The notes under the pieces were generated by a model. It made no database searches and was not told the DNA's origin. It was given only the letters and a program-made list of their open reading frames with translations. A stretch of 64,000 bases of DNA from Streptomyces spinoverrucosus (lineage in GTDB: Bacteria > Actinomycetota > Actinomycetes > Streptomycetales > Streptomycetaceae), in contig NZ_BJND01000008.1 in NCBI RefSeq assembly GCF_006539505.1, positions 124,001 to 188,000 on the forward strand, in the 5' to 3' direction. Below are positions 36,966 to 46,229 of the stretch, piece by piece. The number at the start of each line of letters is the position of its first letter. The stretch's first letter is position 1. A program made the translations under genes and the position numbers.

Positions 36966-37991
36966 ATGGTCCCTGCGGTGAACGGCGACTGGCTGATACG
37001 AGGCCGAGACGGACGGCTCAGTGCCTACGCCCTCAGCGGCGAGGCCGTCCATTGCCGGGCCGAGCGCCATCCGGGCGGCGCGTGGCTGCCGTCCCGCAGG
37101 ATGGGCGGCGAACAGCGGCTGTTGCCCGGCCTCGCGGTCGGCCAGGGAGCCGACAGTTACGCGCACCTCGTCGCCTGGCGGCCCACTCCGGGCGGTGAGG
37201 CGGGCCTGGTGCACTCCACGCACTTCCGCCCGCACCTCGCCCCGCTGGATTGGCTGCCGATCGGCCACCCCAACAAGAAGGGCGAGCGGACCGGGATGCC
37301 CGCCGTGGCCGTGGACGCAGAGGGGCGCGCCTACGTCTTCGTACGCAATCGCGGCAAGGGCGTGCAGACCATCAACCAGAAGGAGCGCGGCGGCTGGAAC
37401 GGCTGGCACGACCTGAAGGGCTCCCGGGTCGACGAGGAACTCGTCGCCGTCACGGGCGAGTCGGGCCGGGTCGAGGCCTACGCCACCAACCCCGACGGCA
37501 TCCTGCGCTGGCACCAGCAGGAGCCGGGCGCGCGCCCGGTCGCCGCCGATCCGCTGCCGGTGCGGGTGGCGCCGGGTTCGCTGAGCGCGCTGCCCACCTC
37601 GAAGGAGTACACGACGCTGTACTTCACGGACCCCGAGGGCACGCTGTACGCCTGGCGTCCCGACGGTGACCCGATCGCGCTGATCGCCGCGGCCGGGCCG
37701 GGGCCGGTGGCGGTCCTGCGCTGTGTGCTGGAGGGCCACGACTGCACCCTGCTCGCCCAGCGTTCGTCCTCCGGGCGGGTGGCCTTCGCGGCGTATCCCA
37801 CCGAGCAGGAGTCGGCGGGCCTGTGGTGGACCGAGTCCGGGCCCCAGTTGCCGGTGGGCTCGCGGGTCGCGCTGGCGGAGGACGCCGAGGGCCGCGTCGT
37901 CGCCGCGACGTCCACGGCGGACGGCGAACTGCGCCTGGCCCGGCAGAAGGAGGAGCCGGGGCTGGCGTTGGCGGCGTGGCAGGTGGTCTGA
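36966..37991 (+). CDS. Propeller-like protein of unknown function, paralogue 1
   Basis: 341 residues, no signal peptide or membrane span. Repeating strands such as WLIRGRDGRLSAYAL, AYVFVRNRGKGVQTIN, RVEAYATNPDGILRWHQQ and TLYFTDPEGTLYAWRPDG, each with a Gly-Arg turn and an aromatic strand, suggest a beta-propeller like the PLL or tachylectin type. It aligns along its whole length with the next gene (38088-39281), including QGADSY/QGADGY, PLPVRVAPG/IPLRVAPG and EPGLALA/EPGLSLA. ATG 36966 follows AGTAGGAG at 7 nt; GTG 36960 is too close. I do not recognise a function. Confidence 0.75.
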   Translation: MVPAVNGDWLIRGRDGRLSAYALSGEAVHCRAERHPGGAWLPSRRMGGEQRLLPGLAVGQGADSYAHLVAWRPTPGGEAGLVHSTHFRPHLAPLDWLPIGHPNKKGERTGMPAVAVDAEGRAYVFVRNRGKGVQTINQKERGGWNGWHDLKGSRVDEELVAVTGESGRVEAYATNPDGILRWHQQEPGARPVAADPLPVRVAPGSLSALPTSKEYTTLYFTDPEGTLYAWRPDGDPIALIAAAGPGPVAVLRCVLEGHDCTLLAQRSSSGRVAFAAYPTEQESAGLWWTESGPQLPVGSRVALAEDAEGRVVAATSTADGELRLARQKEEPGLALAAWQVV

Positions 37992-38030
37992 CGTCCAGGG
38001 GATGGGCGTACATGTTGCCGCCATGCTCTG

Positions 38031-38055
38031 TTCACCGAACGCTCATCCTATGATG
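38031..38055 (+). promoter_or_regulatory. Candidate PHO box and -10 element
   Basis: GTTCACCGAAC (38031-38041) and GCTCATCCTAT (38042-38052) form two 11-nt direct repeat units like the PhoP-binding PHO box (GTTCACC / GTTCATCC). TATGAT at 38050-38055 is a good -10. The start codon of the next gene is 33 bp downstream. Confidence 0.55.
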
Positions 38056-38087
38056 GGCCAGCTCGGCGTCCCGTACACAGGTTCGGG

Positions 38088-39281
38088 ATGGGCAGGTCAG
38101 CCGTGTCGAGGGTCAGGGAAAGGGCAGGTCACGTCATGCGGACGGGATCCGGGCGCCTCGCCGTCCGAGGGAGAACGAGAGCGGTCGTCGGCACCGAGGA
38201 GGCGTCGGCGGCGAGGCAGGCGGGCACCCCACGCCACGCGGCCCAGTACACCCCGTCCGGCCGGTGGCTCGTCCTCGGCAAGGACGGCCGGCTGACCGCC
38301 TACGCCCGCACCGACGCGGGGCTGCTGCGCTGGACCGAGCTGCGGCCGGGCGGCCCGGCCTGGACCGGCCCCGACTTCTTCCCGATACCCGGCCTCACCC
38401 ATCTGTCGGTCGCTCAGGGCGCCGACGGCTACGTGCACTTCCTCGGGCGGCGCGAGGTCCGCAAGGGCGACGGGCCGCCCGTCGTCGACGTCGTGCACGC
38501 CATCCAGTACCAGAGCGGCAGGCCGGTCACCGAGTGGCGGTCGCTGGGCAACCCGCACCAGGACCCCGAGAAGGCGGCCCGCTTCGGCGTGCCCGTGGCC
38601 GCGGTCAGCGCCTCGGGCCGGGTGTACGTCTTCGCGCGCAACGCCGGAGGCGGAGTGATGCTGCGCCGGGAGTCGCCCACGGGGAAGTGGGAGGCGTGGC
38701 GCGACCTCAATGGCAACCGCGTGCGGGACGGGCTCGCCGCGGTCGCGCATGCCTCCGGGCGCATCGAACTGCTCGCGGGCGGTGAGCAGAACGTCATGTG
38801 GTGGCGCCAGTCCCAGGCCGACGGCGACTTCGGGCGGGAGCCGAACATCCCGCTGCGGGTGGCGCCGGGCACGGCGACGGTGCTGGAGACGGGCCCGGAC
38901 CGGGCGACGTACTTCTGGGCCGACCCACAGGACGGCGGGCTCCTCGCCCACCGCCCCGGCGGCTCTCCGATCCCCCTCGGCGGTGCGCCGGCCGGGGACC
39001 CGGTGACGGCGCTGCGCGCGGTCCTCGACGGCTACGACTGCACCGTACTGGCCCACCGCGACCTCGACGCGCACGTCATGCTCGCCGCGTACGGCACGGA
39101 GAACGAGCAGGCCGGCGTGCGGTGGTCCCCGACCGGCCAACATTGCGTCGGCGCCCCGGCGTTGGCGCTCGACGGCCACGGCCGGGTGGTCCTGGCGACG
39201 CTGGGCCACGACGGCGCCCTGCACGTGTCCCGCCAGACCGGCGAACCGGGCCTGTCACTGGCTCCGTCGATGCGCGTCTGA
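38088..39281 (+). CDS. Propeller-like protein of unknown function, paralogue 2
   Basis: 397 residues. After a basic N-terminus (about 60 residues, RVRERAGHVMRTGSGRLAVRG) the rest is a tandem paralogue of the preceding gene. Repeats include RWLVLGKDGRLTAYAR, RVYVFARNAGGGVMLRR, RIELLAGGEQNVMWWRQ and HVMLAAYGTENEQAG. ATG 38088 or ATG 38136 (GGGCAGG at 7 nt) could be the start; with the latter the basic extension shrinks. The candidate PHO box at 38031 suggests phosphate control, absent from its paralogue. Function not recognised; a lectin-like binding protein is a guess. Confidence 0.72.
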   Translation: MGRSAVSRVRERAGHVMRTGSGRLAVRGRTRAVVGTEEASAARQAGTPRHAAQYTPSGRWLVLGKDGRLTAYARTDAGLLRWTELRPGGPAWTGPDFFPIPGLTHLSVAQGADGYVHFLGRREVRKGDGPPVVDVVHAIQYQSGRPVTEWRSLGNPHQDPEKAARFGVPVAAVSASGRVYVFARNAGGGVMLRRESPTGKWEAWRDLNGNRVRDGLAAVAHASGRIELLAGGEQNVMWWRQSQADGDFGREPNIPLRVAPGTATVLETGPDRATYFWADPQDGGLLAHRPGGSPIPLGGAPAGDPVTALRAVLDGYDCTVLAHRDLDAHVMLAAYGTENEQAGVRWSPTGQHCVGAPALALDGHGRVVLATLGHDGALHVSRQTGEPGLSLAPSMRV

Positions 39282-39300
39282 GAAGCCGAGGACGATGAAA

Positions 39301-39330
39301 AGAGGGCCCCCGCCACGGCGGAGGCCCTCT
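39301..39330. terminator. Bidirectional terminator between paralogue 2 and fadB
   Basis: AGAGGGCC at 39301-39308 pairs with GGCCCTCT at 39323-39330, with an inner CCGCC/GGCGG pair, between convergent genes. An A-rich run precedes it, giving T-rich sequence after the stem for the minus-strand gene. Confidence 0.8.
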
Positions 39331-39344
39331 GTCGCATCAAGCGG

Positions 39345-41474
39345 TTACGCCGGGACGCTCGCGACCCCAGCCTGAAGGAACCGCTTCCCGTTCACCCGCT
39401 CGGAGACGCCCTCGCGGTCCAGGTACGGCGTGATGCCGCCCAGGTGGAACGGCCAGCCGGCGCCGGTGATCAGGCACAGGTCGATGTCCTGCGCCTCGGC
39501 GACGACGCCCTCGTCGAGCATCAGCCCGATCTCCTGCGCCACCGCGTCCAGCACGCGCGCCCGTACCTGCTCCTCGGTCAGGACGCTGTCGCCCTGCTTC
39601 AGCAGCGCGGCGACCTCCGGGTCCAGCTCGGGCTTGCCGCTGTCGTAGACGTAGAAGCCGCGCTTGCCCGCCTCGACGACCGCCTTGAGGTTCGGGGAGA
39701 CCGTGAAGCGGTCCGGGAACGCCTTGTTGAGCGTCTCGGAGACGTGCAGCCCGATCGCCGGGCCGACCAGCTCCAGCAGCACCAGCGGCGACATCGGCAG
39801 ACCCAGCGGCTCGACCGCCTTCTCCGCCACGTCCACCGGCGTGCCCTCGTCGATGACGTTCTGGATCTCGCCCATGAAGCGGGTCAGGATGCGGTTCACG
39901 ACGAACGCCGGGGCGTCCTTCACCAGCACCGCCGTCTTCTTCAGCTTCTTGGCCACCGCGAAGGCGGTCGCCAGCGAGGCGTCGTCCGTCTTCTCGCCGC
40001 GGACGATCTCCAGCAGCGGCAGCACCGCGACCGGGTTGAAGAAGTGGAAGCCGACGACCCGCTCGGGGTTCTTCAGCTTCGACGCCATCTCCGACACGGA
40101 GAGGGACGAGGTGTTCGTCGCGAGGATCGCGTGCGCCGGGGCGACCGCCTCGACCTCCGCGAACACCTGCTGCTTGACGCCCATCTCCTCGAACACGGCC
40201 TCGATGACGAAGTCCGCGTCCGCGAAGCCCTCGGCCTTGTCCAGGACACCGGTCACCAGGGCCTTCAGGCGGTTGGCCTTGTCCTGGTTGATGCGGCCCT
40301 TGCCGAGCAGCTTGTCGATCTCGGCGTGGACGTAGCCCACACCCTTGTCGATGCGCTCCTGGTCGATGTCGGTCAGCACGACCGGCACCTCCAGACGACG
40401 CAGGAAGAGCAGCGCCAGCTGAGAGGCCATCAGACCGGCGCCGACGACGCCGACCTTGGTGACCGGACGCGCCAGGTTCTTGTCCGGGGCGCCCGCCGGG
40501 CGCTTGCCGCGCTTCTGCACCAGGTTGAACGCGTAGATACCGGCGCGCAGTTCACCACCCATGATCAGGTCGGCGAGCGCCTTGTCCTCGGCGTCGTAGC
40601 CCTGCTGGAGGTCGCCGTTCTTGGCGGCGGCGATGATGTCCAGGGCGCGGTAGGCGGCCGGGGCGGCGCCGTGCACCTTGCCGTCGGCGAAGGCACGGCC
40701 GCGCTCGACGGCCTGGTCCCAGGCGTCACCGCGGTCGATCACCGGGCGCTCGATCTCGATGTCGCCCTTGAGGACGGACGCCGTCCAGATGAGCGACTGC
40801 TCCAGGAAGTCGGCGCCCTCGAAGAGCGCGTCGGCGATGCCGAGTTCGTAGACCTGCTTGCCCTTGAGCTGCTTGTTCTGGTTGAGGCTGTTCTCGATGA
40901 TCACCGAGACGGCCTTGTCGGCGCCGATCAGGTTCGGCAGCAGCGTGCAGCCGCCCCAGCCGGGGACCAGGCCGAGGAAGACCTCGGGCAGGGAGAACGC
41001 CGGGAGGGCCGCGGACACCGTGCGGTAGGTGCAGTGCAGGCCGACCTCGACGCCGCCGCCCATCGCGGCGCCGTTGTAGTACGCGAACGTCGGCACGGCG
41101 AGGCCCGCGAGCCGCTTGAAGACGTCGTGGCCGCCCTTGCCGATGGCGTAGGCGTGGTCCCACTCCTTGAGCAGCTCGACGCCCTTGAGGTCGGCGCCGA
41201 CGGCGAAGATGAACGGCTTGCCGGTGATGCCGACGCCGACGATGTCGCCGTCCGCGGCCTCCTTCTCGACCTGGTCGATGGCGGCGTTCAGGTTCGCCAG
41301 CGATTGCGGGCCGAAGGTGGTCGGCTTGGTGTGGTCCAGGCCGTTGTCCAGCGTGATCAGGGCGAACCGCCCGGCGCCGAACGGCAGGTCGAAGTGGCGG
41401 ACGTGCGCCTGGGTCACGACCTCGTCCGGGAACAGCTCGGCCGCCCCCTTCAGGAGCTCAGCGGTGGTGCTCAC
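39345..41474 (-). CDS. fadB: Fatty acid oxidation multifunctional enzyme (enoyl-CoA hydratase / 3-hydroxyacyl-CoA dehydrogenase)
   Basis: 709 residues. The N-terminal crotonase domain (to about 320) has FAVGADLKGVELL and GGGVEVGLHCTYRT with the oxyanion-hole glycines and FSLPEVFLGLVPGWGGCTLLPNLIG. The dehydrogenase domain begins VGVVGAGLMASQLALLFLRR (NAD site) and has GFHFFNPVAVLPLLEIVRG and a C-terminal helical domain. It carries out two steps of beta-oxidation in the cytosol. GTG 41474 follows GGAGG at 6 nt and overlaps the thiolase stop by 4 nt, so the pair is translationally coupled. Confidence 0.95.
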   Translation of the reverse strand: MSTTAELLKGAAELFPDEVVTQAHVRHFDLPFGAGRFALITLDNGLDHTKPTTFGPQSLANLNAAIDQVEKEAADGDIVGVGITGKPFIFAVGADLKGVELLKEWDHAYAIGKGGHDVFKRLAGLAVPTFAYYNGAAMGGGVEVGLHCTYRTVSAALPAFSLPEVFLGLVPGWGGCTLLPNLIGADKAVSVIIENSLNQNKQLKGKQVYELGIADALFEGADFLEQSLIWTASVLKGDIEIERPVIDRGDAWDQAVERGRAFADGKVHGAAPAAYRALDIIAAAKNGDLQQGYDAEDKALADLIMGGELRAGIYAFNLVQKRGKRPAGAPDKNLARPVTKVGVVGAGLMASQLALLFLRRLEVPVVLTDIDQERIDKGVGYVHAEIDKLLGKGRINQDKANRLKALVTGVLDKAEGFADADFVIEAVFEEMGVKQQVFAEVEAVAPAHAILATNTSSLSVSEMASKLKNPERVVGFHFFNPVAVLPLLEIVRGEKTDDASLATAFAVAKKLKKTAVLVKDAPAFVVNRILTRFMGEIQNVIDEGTPVDVAEKAVEPLGLPMSPLVLLELVGPAIGLHVSETLNKAFPDRFTVSPNLKAVVEAGKRGFYVYDSGKPELDPEVAALLKQGDSVLTEEQVRARVLDAVAQEIGLMLDEGVVAEAQDIDLCLITGAGWPFHLGGITPYLDREGVSERVNGKRFLQAGVASVPA

Positions 41475-42691
41475 TTGTTGCCTCCGTCGAAGTGCGGGTT
41501 CTCCCAGATGACCGTCGCGCCCATGCCGAAGCCGACGCACATGGTGGTCAGGCCGTAGCGGACGTGCGGCTGCTCCTCGAACTGGCGGGCCAGCTGCGTC
41601 ATCAGGCGGACGCCGGAGGAGGCCAGCGGGTGGCCGAAGGCGATGGCACCGCCGTACTGGTTGACGCGCTCGTCGTCGTCCGCGATGCCGTAGTGGTCGA
41701 GGAAGGCCAGGACCTGGACGGCGAAGGCCTCGTTGATCTCGAAGAGGTTGATGTCCTCGATGGACAGGCCCGCCTTGGCGAGGGCCTTCTCGGTGGCCGG
41801 GATCGGGCCGTAGCCCATGACCTCCGGCTCGACGCCCGCGAAGGCGTAGGAGACCAAGCGCATCTTGACCGGCAGGCCGTGCTCGCGCGCGAAGTCCTCG
41901 GAGGCGATGATCGAGGCGGTGGCGCCGTCGTTCAAACCGGCCGCGTTACCGGCGGTGACCCGGCCGTGGACGCGGAACGGGGTCTTCAGACCCGCCAGGT
42001 TCTCCAGCGTCGTACCCGGGCGCATCGGCTCGTCGGCGGTGACCAGTCCCCAGCCCGTCTCACCGGCCTCCGCGTTCGTGCGGCGCACCGAGATCGGCAC
42101 CAGGTCGGCCTGGATCTTGCCGTTGGCGTACGCCTTGGCGGCCTTCTCCTGCGAGCGCACGGCGTACTCGTCGGCGCGCAGCTTGGTGATGTGCGGGTAG
42201 CGGTCGTGCAGGTTCTCCGCGGTCATGCCCATGAACAGGGCGGACTCGTCGACCAGCTTCTCGCTGACGAACCGCGGGTTCGGGTCGACGCCCTCGCCCA
42301 TCGGGTGGCGACCCATGTGCTCGACACCACCGGCGATGACGGCGTCGTACGCGCCGAATGCGATGGAACCGGCCGTGGTGGTCACGGCGGTCATCGCGCC
42401 CGCGCACATGCGGTCGATGGAGTAGCCGGGCACCGACTGCGGCAGGCCCGCGAGGATGCCGGCGGTACGGCCGATGGTCAGGCCCTGGTCACCGATCTGC
42501 GTGGTCGCGGCGATGGCGACCTCGTCGATCTTCTTGGGGTCGAGACCGGGGTTGCGGCGCAGCAGCTCCCGGATCGCCTTCACGACAAGGTCGTCGGCGC
42601 GGGTCTCGTGGTAGATGCCCTTCGGGCCCGCCTTGCCGAACGGGGTGCGGACGCCGTCGACGAAGACGACGTCCCTGACGGTACGAGGCAC
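41471..42691 (-). CDS. fadA: Acetyl-CoA acyltransferase (thiolase)
   Basis: 406 residues. The nucleophilic Cys is in YSIDRMCAGAMTAVT; the C-terminal GGAIAFGHPLASSGVRLM supplies the His and LTTMCVGFGMGATVIWE the second Cys. It catalyses the thiolytic last step of beta-oxidation and is the first gene of the fadA-fadB operon. GTG 42691 follows GGAGAG at 6 nt. A TACTCAT/ATGAGTA palindrome 43 bp upstream may be the fatty-acid regulator site. Confidence 0.95.
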   Translation of the reverse strand: MPRTVRDVVFVDGVRTPFGKAGPKGIYHETRADDLVVKAIRELLRRNPGLDPKKIDEVAIAATTQIGDQGLTIGRTAGILAGLPQSVPGYSIDRMCAGAMTAVTTTAGSIAFGAYDAVIAGGVEHMGRHPMGEGVDPNPRFVSEKLVDESALFMGMTAENLHDRYPHITKLRADEYAVRSQEKAAKAYANGKIQADLVPISVRRTNAEAGETGWGLVTADEPMRPGTTLENLAGLKTPFRVHGRVTAGNAAGLNDGATASIIASEDFAREHGLPVKMRLVSYAFAGVEPEVMGYGPIPATEKALAKAGLSIEDINLFEINEAFAVQVLAFLDHYGIADDDERVNQYGGAIAFGHPLASSGVRLMTQLARQFEEQPHVRYGLTTMCVGFGMGATVIWENPHFDGGNK

Positions 42692-42733
42692 GATGGCTCT
42701 CCTCCAGGGTGCGGGACGCTGAGCGCTTGCTCA

Positions 42734-42754
42734 TACTCATGCTACTTATGAGTA
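42734..42754. promoter_or_regulatory. Candidate operator of fadA-fadB
   Basis: TACTCAT at 42734-42740 and ATGAGTA at 42748-42754 are perfect 7-bp arms with a 7-bp spacer, 43 bp before the fadA start. The size suits a TetR-family (FadR-like) repressor; none is encoded nearby. Confidence 0.5.
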
Positions 42755-42822
42755 ACGTAGCTGCCCAGTCCCCGCTGGTCGAGCGGCGAAGGTCACATCG
42801 AAACCGCAGACCGGTACGGCGC

Positions 42823-43851
42823 TCACCGAGACGGCGGCGCCGTCGACCCCCGAGGTGTCAGCACCGGCGTGGGAACGGGGTGCGACCCCGGTCCTTCCCC
42901 CGTAATCACCCCGAACAACGTCCGCGCCACATCCGCCCCGAACCCGTGCACGTCATGACTCATCGCGGACAACGTCGGATGCGTCAGCCGGCACAGCTGC
43001 GAGTCGTCCCACGCCAGCAGCGACACGTCGTCCGGCACCTTCAGCCCCATCTCGGCGGCCACCGAAAGCCCGGCCACCGCCATGATGTCGTTGTCGTAGA
43101 CGATCGCCGTCGGCCGGTCCGGCGCGGCCGCGCTGAGCAGTGACCGTGTCGCCCGCGCCCCCGCCTCGCCGGAGAAGTCGGTCGCCACCTGCCACGCCCC
43201 GGCCGGCGCCAGCGCCCGCGCCGCCTCGTCGAACGCGGCCGTGCGGATCGCCGTGTGCCCGAGGGCGGCCGCGCCGCCGACCCGGGCGATCCGCCGGTGC
43301 CCGAGCGCGGCCAGATAGCGCACCGCCTCGGTGACGGCGGTGGCGTCGTCGGTCCACACGGAGGTCAGGCCCCCGGTCAGCGACGGATGCCCCACGGCCA
43401 CCACGGGCAGCCCCAGCCGCTCGGCCACGGCCACCCGGGGGTCGTCGGCCTGGAAGTCCACCAGGATCGACCCGCCGATCTGCCGCCCCTTCCACCACGA
43501 CTCCAGCAGCCCGGCCTCCTGCTGAAGGTTCCGCACCAGCCGCAGCAGCAGCGAGCAGGAGTGCTCGGTCAGCACGCTCTCCACACCCGAGACGAACTCC
43601 ATGTAGAACGGTTCGAGCCCCAGCATCCGCGCCGGCCGGCAGATCGCCAGCCCCACCACGTCCACCCGCGCCCCCGCCAGCGACCGCGCGGTCAGGTTCG
43701 GCGCCCACCCCAGCTCCCGCGCCGCCCGGAAGATGCGCTCCCGGGTCGCCTCCGACAGCCCCGGTTTGTGGTTGAAGGCCAGCGACACCGCACCCTTGGA
43801 CACCCCGGCGCGCGCGGCGACGTCCTTGATGGTGACGCGGGATGCGGTCAT
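42823..43851 (-). CDS. LacI-family transcriptional regulator
   Basis: 342 residues. The N-terminal helix-turn-helix TIKDVAARAGVSKGAVSLAFNHKPGLS and hinge GWAPNLTARSLAG are canonical. The sugar-binding core (GSILVDFQADDPRVAVAERLGLPVVAVG, RIARVGG, AIVYDNDIMAVAGLSVAAEMG, LLAWDDSQLCRLTHPTLSAMSHD) follows. Its ATG overlaps the beta-mannosidase stop by 4 nt (ATGA), so both are one transcript. It probably represses this operon and the divergent ABC operon, released by a mannoside. Candidate operators lie at 46230-46309. Confidence 0.92.
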   Translation of the reverse strand: MTASRVTIKDVAARAGVSKGAVSLAFNHKPGLSEATRERIFRAARELGWAPNLTARSLAGARVDVVGLAICRPARMLGLEPFYMEFVSGVESVLTEHSCSLLLRLVRNLQQEAGLLESWWKGRQIGGSILVDFQADDPRVAVAERLGLPVVAVGHPSLTGGLTSVWTDDATAVTEAVRYLAALGHRRIARVGGAAALGHTAIRTAAFDEAARALAPAGAWQVATDFSGEAGARATRSLLSAAAPDRPTAIVYDNDIMAVAGLSVAAEMGLKVPDDVSLLAWDDSQLCRLTHPTLSAMSHDVHGFGADVARTLFGVITGEGPGSHPVPTPVLTPRGSTAPPSR

Positions 43852-46217
43852 CGCGCGGGCTCCACGCAGTACAGGGCGGCCCGGGCGGCGGCCGCGTCCG
43901 GAGCCCGCCAGCCGCTGACGCCGAAGGTCACCCGCTCACCGGGCAGCAGCGTCACCAGCCCACGATCGGCCCGCGCGTCCGGGTCCAGCCGATCGGCCTG
44001 CAGCAGCAGATCCCGTACGAGGGTGTGGGCAGTCACCGCGATCCCGCCCGGCACGAGTTCGACGTCGAACTCCGGCCGCGGGTACGGGATCTCCCGGTCC
44101 GGCGCCGGAAACCGCAGCGCCCGCAACCCTTGCGCGTTCGCCACCAGGAACTCCTTCGCCCCGTCCGGCTCCAGCTCGCGCGGCACCCGCACCAGGGCCA
44201 CCTCCCGAGCCCCGGCCGTGAATGCCACGCTGGCCCCGCCGAGCACCCCGCCGTCGACCGACATCCGGCGCAGCGTCACCTCACCGGTCCACTCCCGCGC
44301 CGCCTGGTTCACCACGGCCACCACCAGCCCGCCGCCCCGCTCCTGCACGGTCAGCAACCGGTCGGCGTACAGCCGCCGCAGCTCGTGGTAGAGCGGTTTC
44401 TCCCGCCCGTCGCCGTCGATCGCCGCCCAGGACGTCACCGGCCAGCAGTCGTTCAGCTGCCACACCACCGTCCCCGCACACACCGGCCAGTGCGAACGCC
44501 AGTGCTCGATCCCGGCGGCGATGGCCCGCGCCTGGTTGACCTGCGTGAGGTAGTGCCATCGGTCGAAGTCCCCCTCGGGGAAGGCGAAATGCCGCTCCAG
44601 TCCCCGGCGCAGCTTGCCGTTGCCGTCCTCCGCCTTCTGGTGGTGCAGCATCCCGGGGGAGTCGGCGGCGAGTTCCTCACCCGGCAGCGCCCGCCGCAGC
44701 GTGGCGTACGCGGGCGGCGCCTGCCAGCCGAACTCCGCGACGAACCGCGGCACATGGAGCCGGTAGTCGGCATAGTCGGACCGGTTCCACACCTCCCAGG
44801 AGTGGTGCGTCCCGTGCGCCGGATCGTTCGGGTGGTGCCGCCAGGACCCGGACCACGGACTCCCCGCCGCGTACGGCCGCGTCGGATCCAGCTCGGCCAC
44901 CACCCGCGGCAGCAGCCCCAGGTAGTACCCCTCGCCCCACGACTCCCCGGCGAGTCGCCGCTCCCAGTCCCAGTCCCGGAAGCCCCACAGGTTCTCGTTG
45001 TTCCCGTTCCACAGCACCAGCGAGGGATGCGGCATCAGCCGTACGACGTTCTCCCGGGCCTCGGCCTCCACCTCGCCCCGCAGCGGCTGCTCCTCCGGGT
45101 AGGCCGCGCACGCGAACGGAAAGTCCTGCCACACCAGCAGCCCGAGTTCGTCGCACGCGGTGTAGAAGTCCTCGCTCTCGTAGATCCCCCCGCCCCACAC
45201 CCGCACCAGGTCCACCCCGGCATCGGCGGCCTGCCGCAACCGCTTCCGGTACCGCTCCCGCGTGATCCGCGAGGGAAAGACGTCGTCCGGAATCCAGTTC
45301 ACCCCGCGCGCGAAGAGCCGCTCACTGTTGACGACCAGCGTGAAGCCGGTTCCGTACGCGTCCGCCGACGTGTCCAGCTCGACGCTGCGGAACCCGATGC
45401 GCCGCCGCCACACGTCGAGCGCCTCGTCCCCGTGCAGCAGCGTCAACTCGACGTCGTACAACGCCTGTTCACCGTACCCACGTGGCCACCACAGCTCGGG
45501 ATCCGCCACTTCCAGCCGTACGACCCCCTGGGAGCCGTCGATCTCCGCCCGCGCCCGCGCCTCACCCACCCGGGCCTCGACGACCAGCTCGGCCTCGACC
45601 CGCGTGCGCTCCACGTCGACGTGCAGCTCGACCCGCCCCGTGCCCTCCTCGACCGTCACCAGCGGGCGCACCCGGGCGATCCGGGCCGTCGACCAGTGCT
45701 CCAGTCGCACCGGCCGCCAGATCCCGGCCGTCACCAGGGTCGGCCCCCAGTCCCAGCCGAAGGAGCAGGCCATCTTGCGGAGGTACTGGTAGGGCTCGGC
45801 GTAGGCGCCCGGCCGCTCACCCAGCCGTCCGCGCACGGCCTCGGCCTCGGTGTAGGCGGAGGCGAACCGCACGGTGAGCCGCCCCTGGAGACCGGTCACG
45901 TCGAAGCGGTACGAGCGGTGCATGTTCCGTACCCGGCCGAGGAGTTGACCGTCGAGCAGGATCTCGGCGGCCGTGTCGAGCCCCTCGAAGACGAGGTCGG
46001 TCTGCTCCTGCGCGGAGCCCGCGTCCAGCTCCCGCTCGTAGGTCCACTCCCGCCGCCCGACCCACGCCACCTCGGCCTCGTTCCGCCCGAGGAACGGATC
46101 CGGGATCACCCCCGCGGCCAGCAGATCGGTGTGCACACAGCCGGGGACCTCGGCGGGGAGGGCGTCCCCCTCGTGCCGCAGGATCCATCCGTCGGTGAGC
46201 GGTGCGGCCTCCAGCAT
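43848..46217 (-). CDS. GH2 beta-mannosidase
   Basis: 789 residues, cytoplasmic (no signal). The N-terminal sugar-binding domain is LTDGWILRHEGDALPAEVPGCVHTDLLAAGVIPDPF. The catalytic acid/base Glu is in VLWNGNNENLWGF and the nucleophile in PRFVAEFGWQAPP; WGGGIYESEDFYTACDELGLLVWQDFPFACAAYP is the typical beta-mannosidase core. It removes beta-linked mannose from imported manno-oligosaccharides or Man-beta-GlcNAc. ATG 46217 has GGGAGAG 5 nt upstream. It is the first gene of an operon with the LacI regulator and divergent from the sugar ABC genes. Confidence 0.93.
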   Translation of the reverse strand: MLEAAPLTDGWILRHEGDALPAEVPGCVHTDLLAAGVIPDPFLGRNEAEVAWVGRREWTYERELDAGSAQEQTDLVFEGLDTAAEILLDGQLLGRVRNMHRSYRFDVTGLQGRLTVRFASAYTEAEAVRGRLGERPGAYAEPYQYLRKMACSFGWDWGPTLVTAGIWRPVRLEHWSTARIARVRPLVTVEEGTGRVELHVDVERTRVEAELVVEARVGEARARAEIDGSQGVVRLEVADPELWWPRGYGEQALYDVELTLLHGDEALDVWRRRIGFRSVELDTSADAYGTGFTLVVNSERLFARGVNWIPDDVFPSRITRERYRKRLRQAADAGVDLVRVWGGGIYESEDFYTACDELGLLVWQDFPFACAAYPEEQPLRGEVEAEARENVVRLMPHPSLVLWNGNNENLWGFRDWDWERRLAGESWGEGYYLGLLPRVVAELDPTRPYAAGSPWSGSWRHHPNDPAHGTHHSWEVWNRSDYADYRLHVPRFVAEFGWQAPPAYATLRRALPGEELAADSPGMLHHQKAEDGNGKLRRGLERHFAFPEGDFDRWHYLTQVNQARAIAAGIEHWRSHWPVCAGTVVWQLNDCWPVTSWAAIDGDGREKPLYHELRRLYADRLLTVQERGGGLVVAVVNQAAREWTGEVTLRRMSVDGGVLGGASVAFTAGAREVALVRVPRELEPDGAKEFLVANAQGLRALRFPAPDREIPYPRPEFDVELVPGGIAVTAHTLVRDLLLQADRLDPDARADRGLVTLLPGERVTFGVSGWRAPDAAAARAALYCVEPAR

Positions 46218-46229
46218 GCGCTCTCTCCC

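Noticed and set aside
39444-41558. 704-codon plus-strand frame opposite fadB
   Set aside because: Antisense shadow of the certain fadB gene, low-complexity composition.
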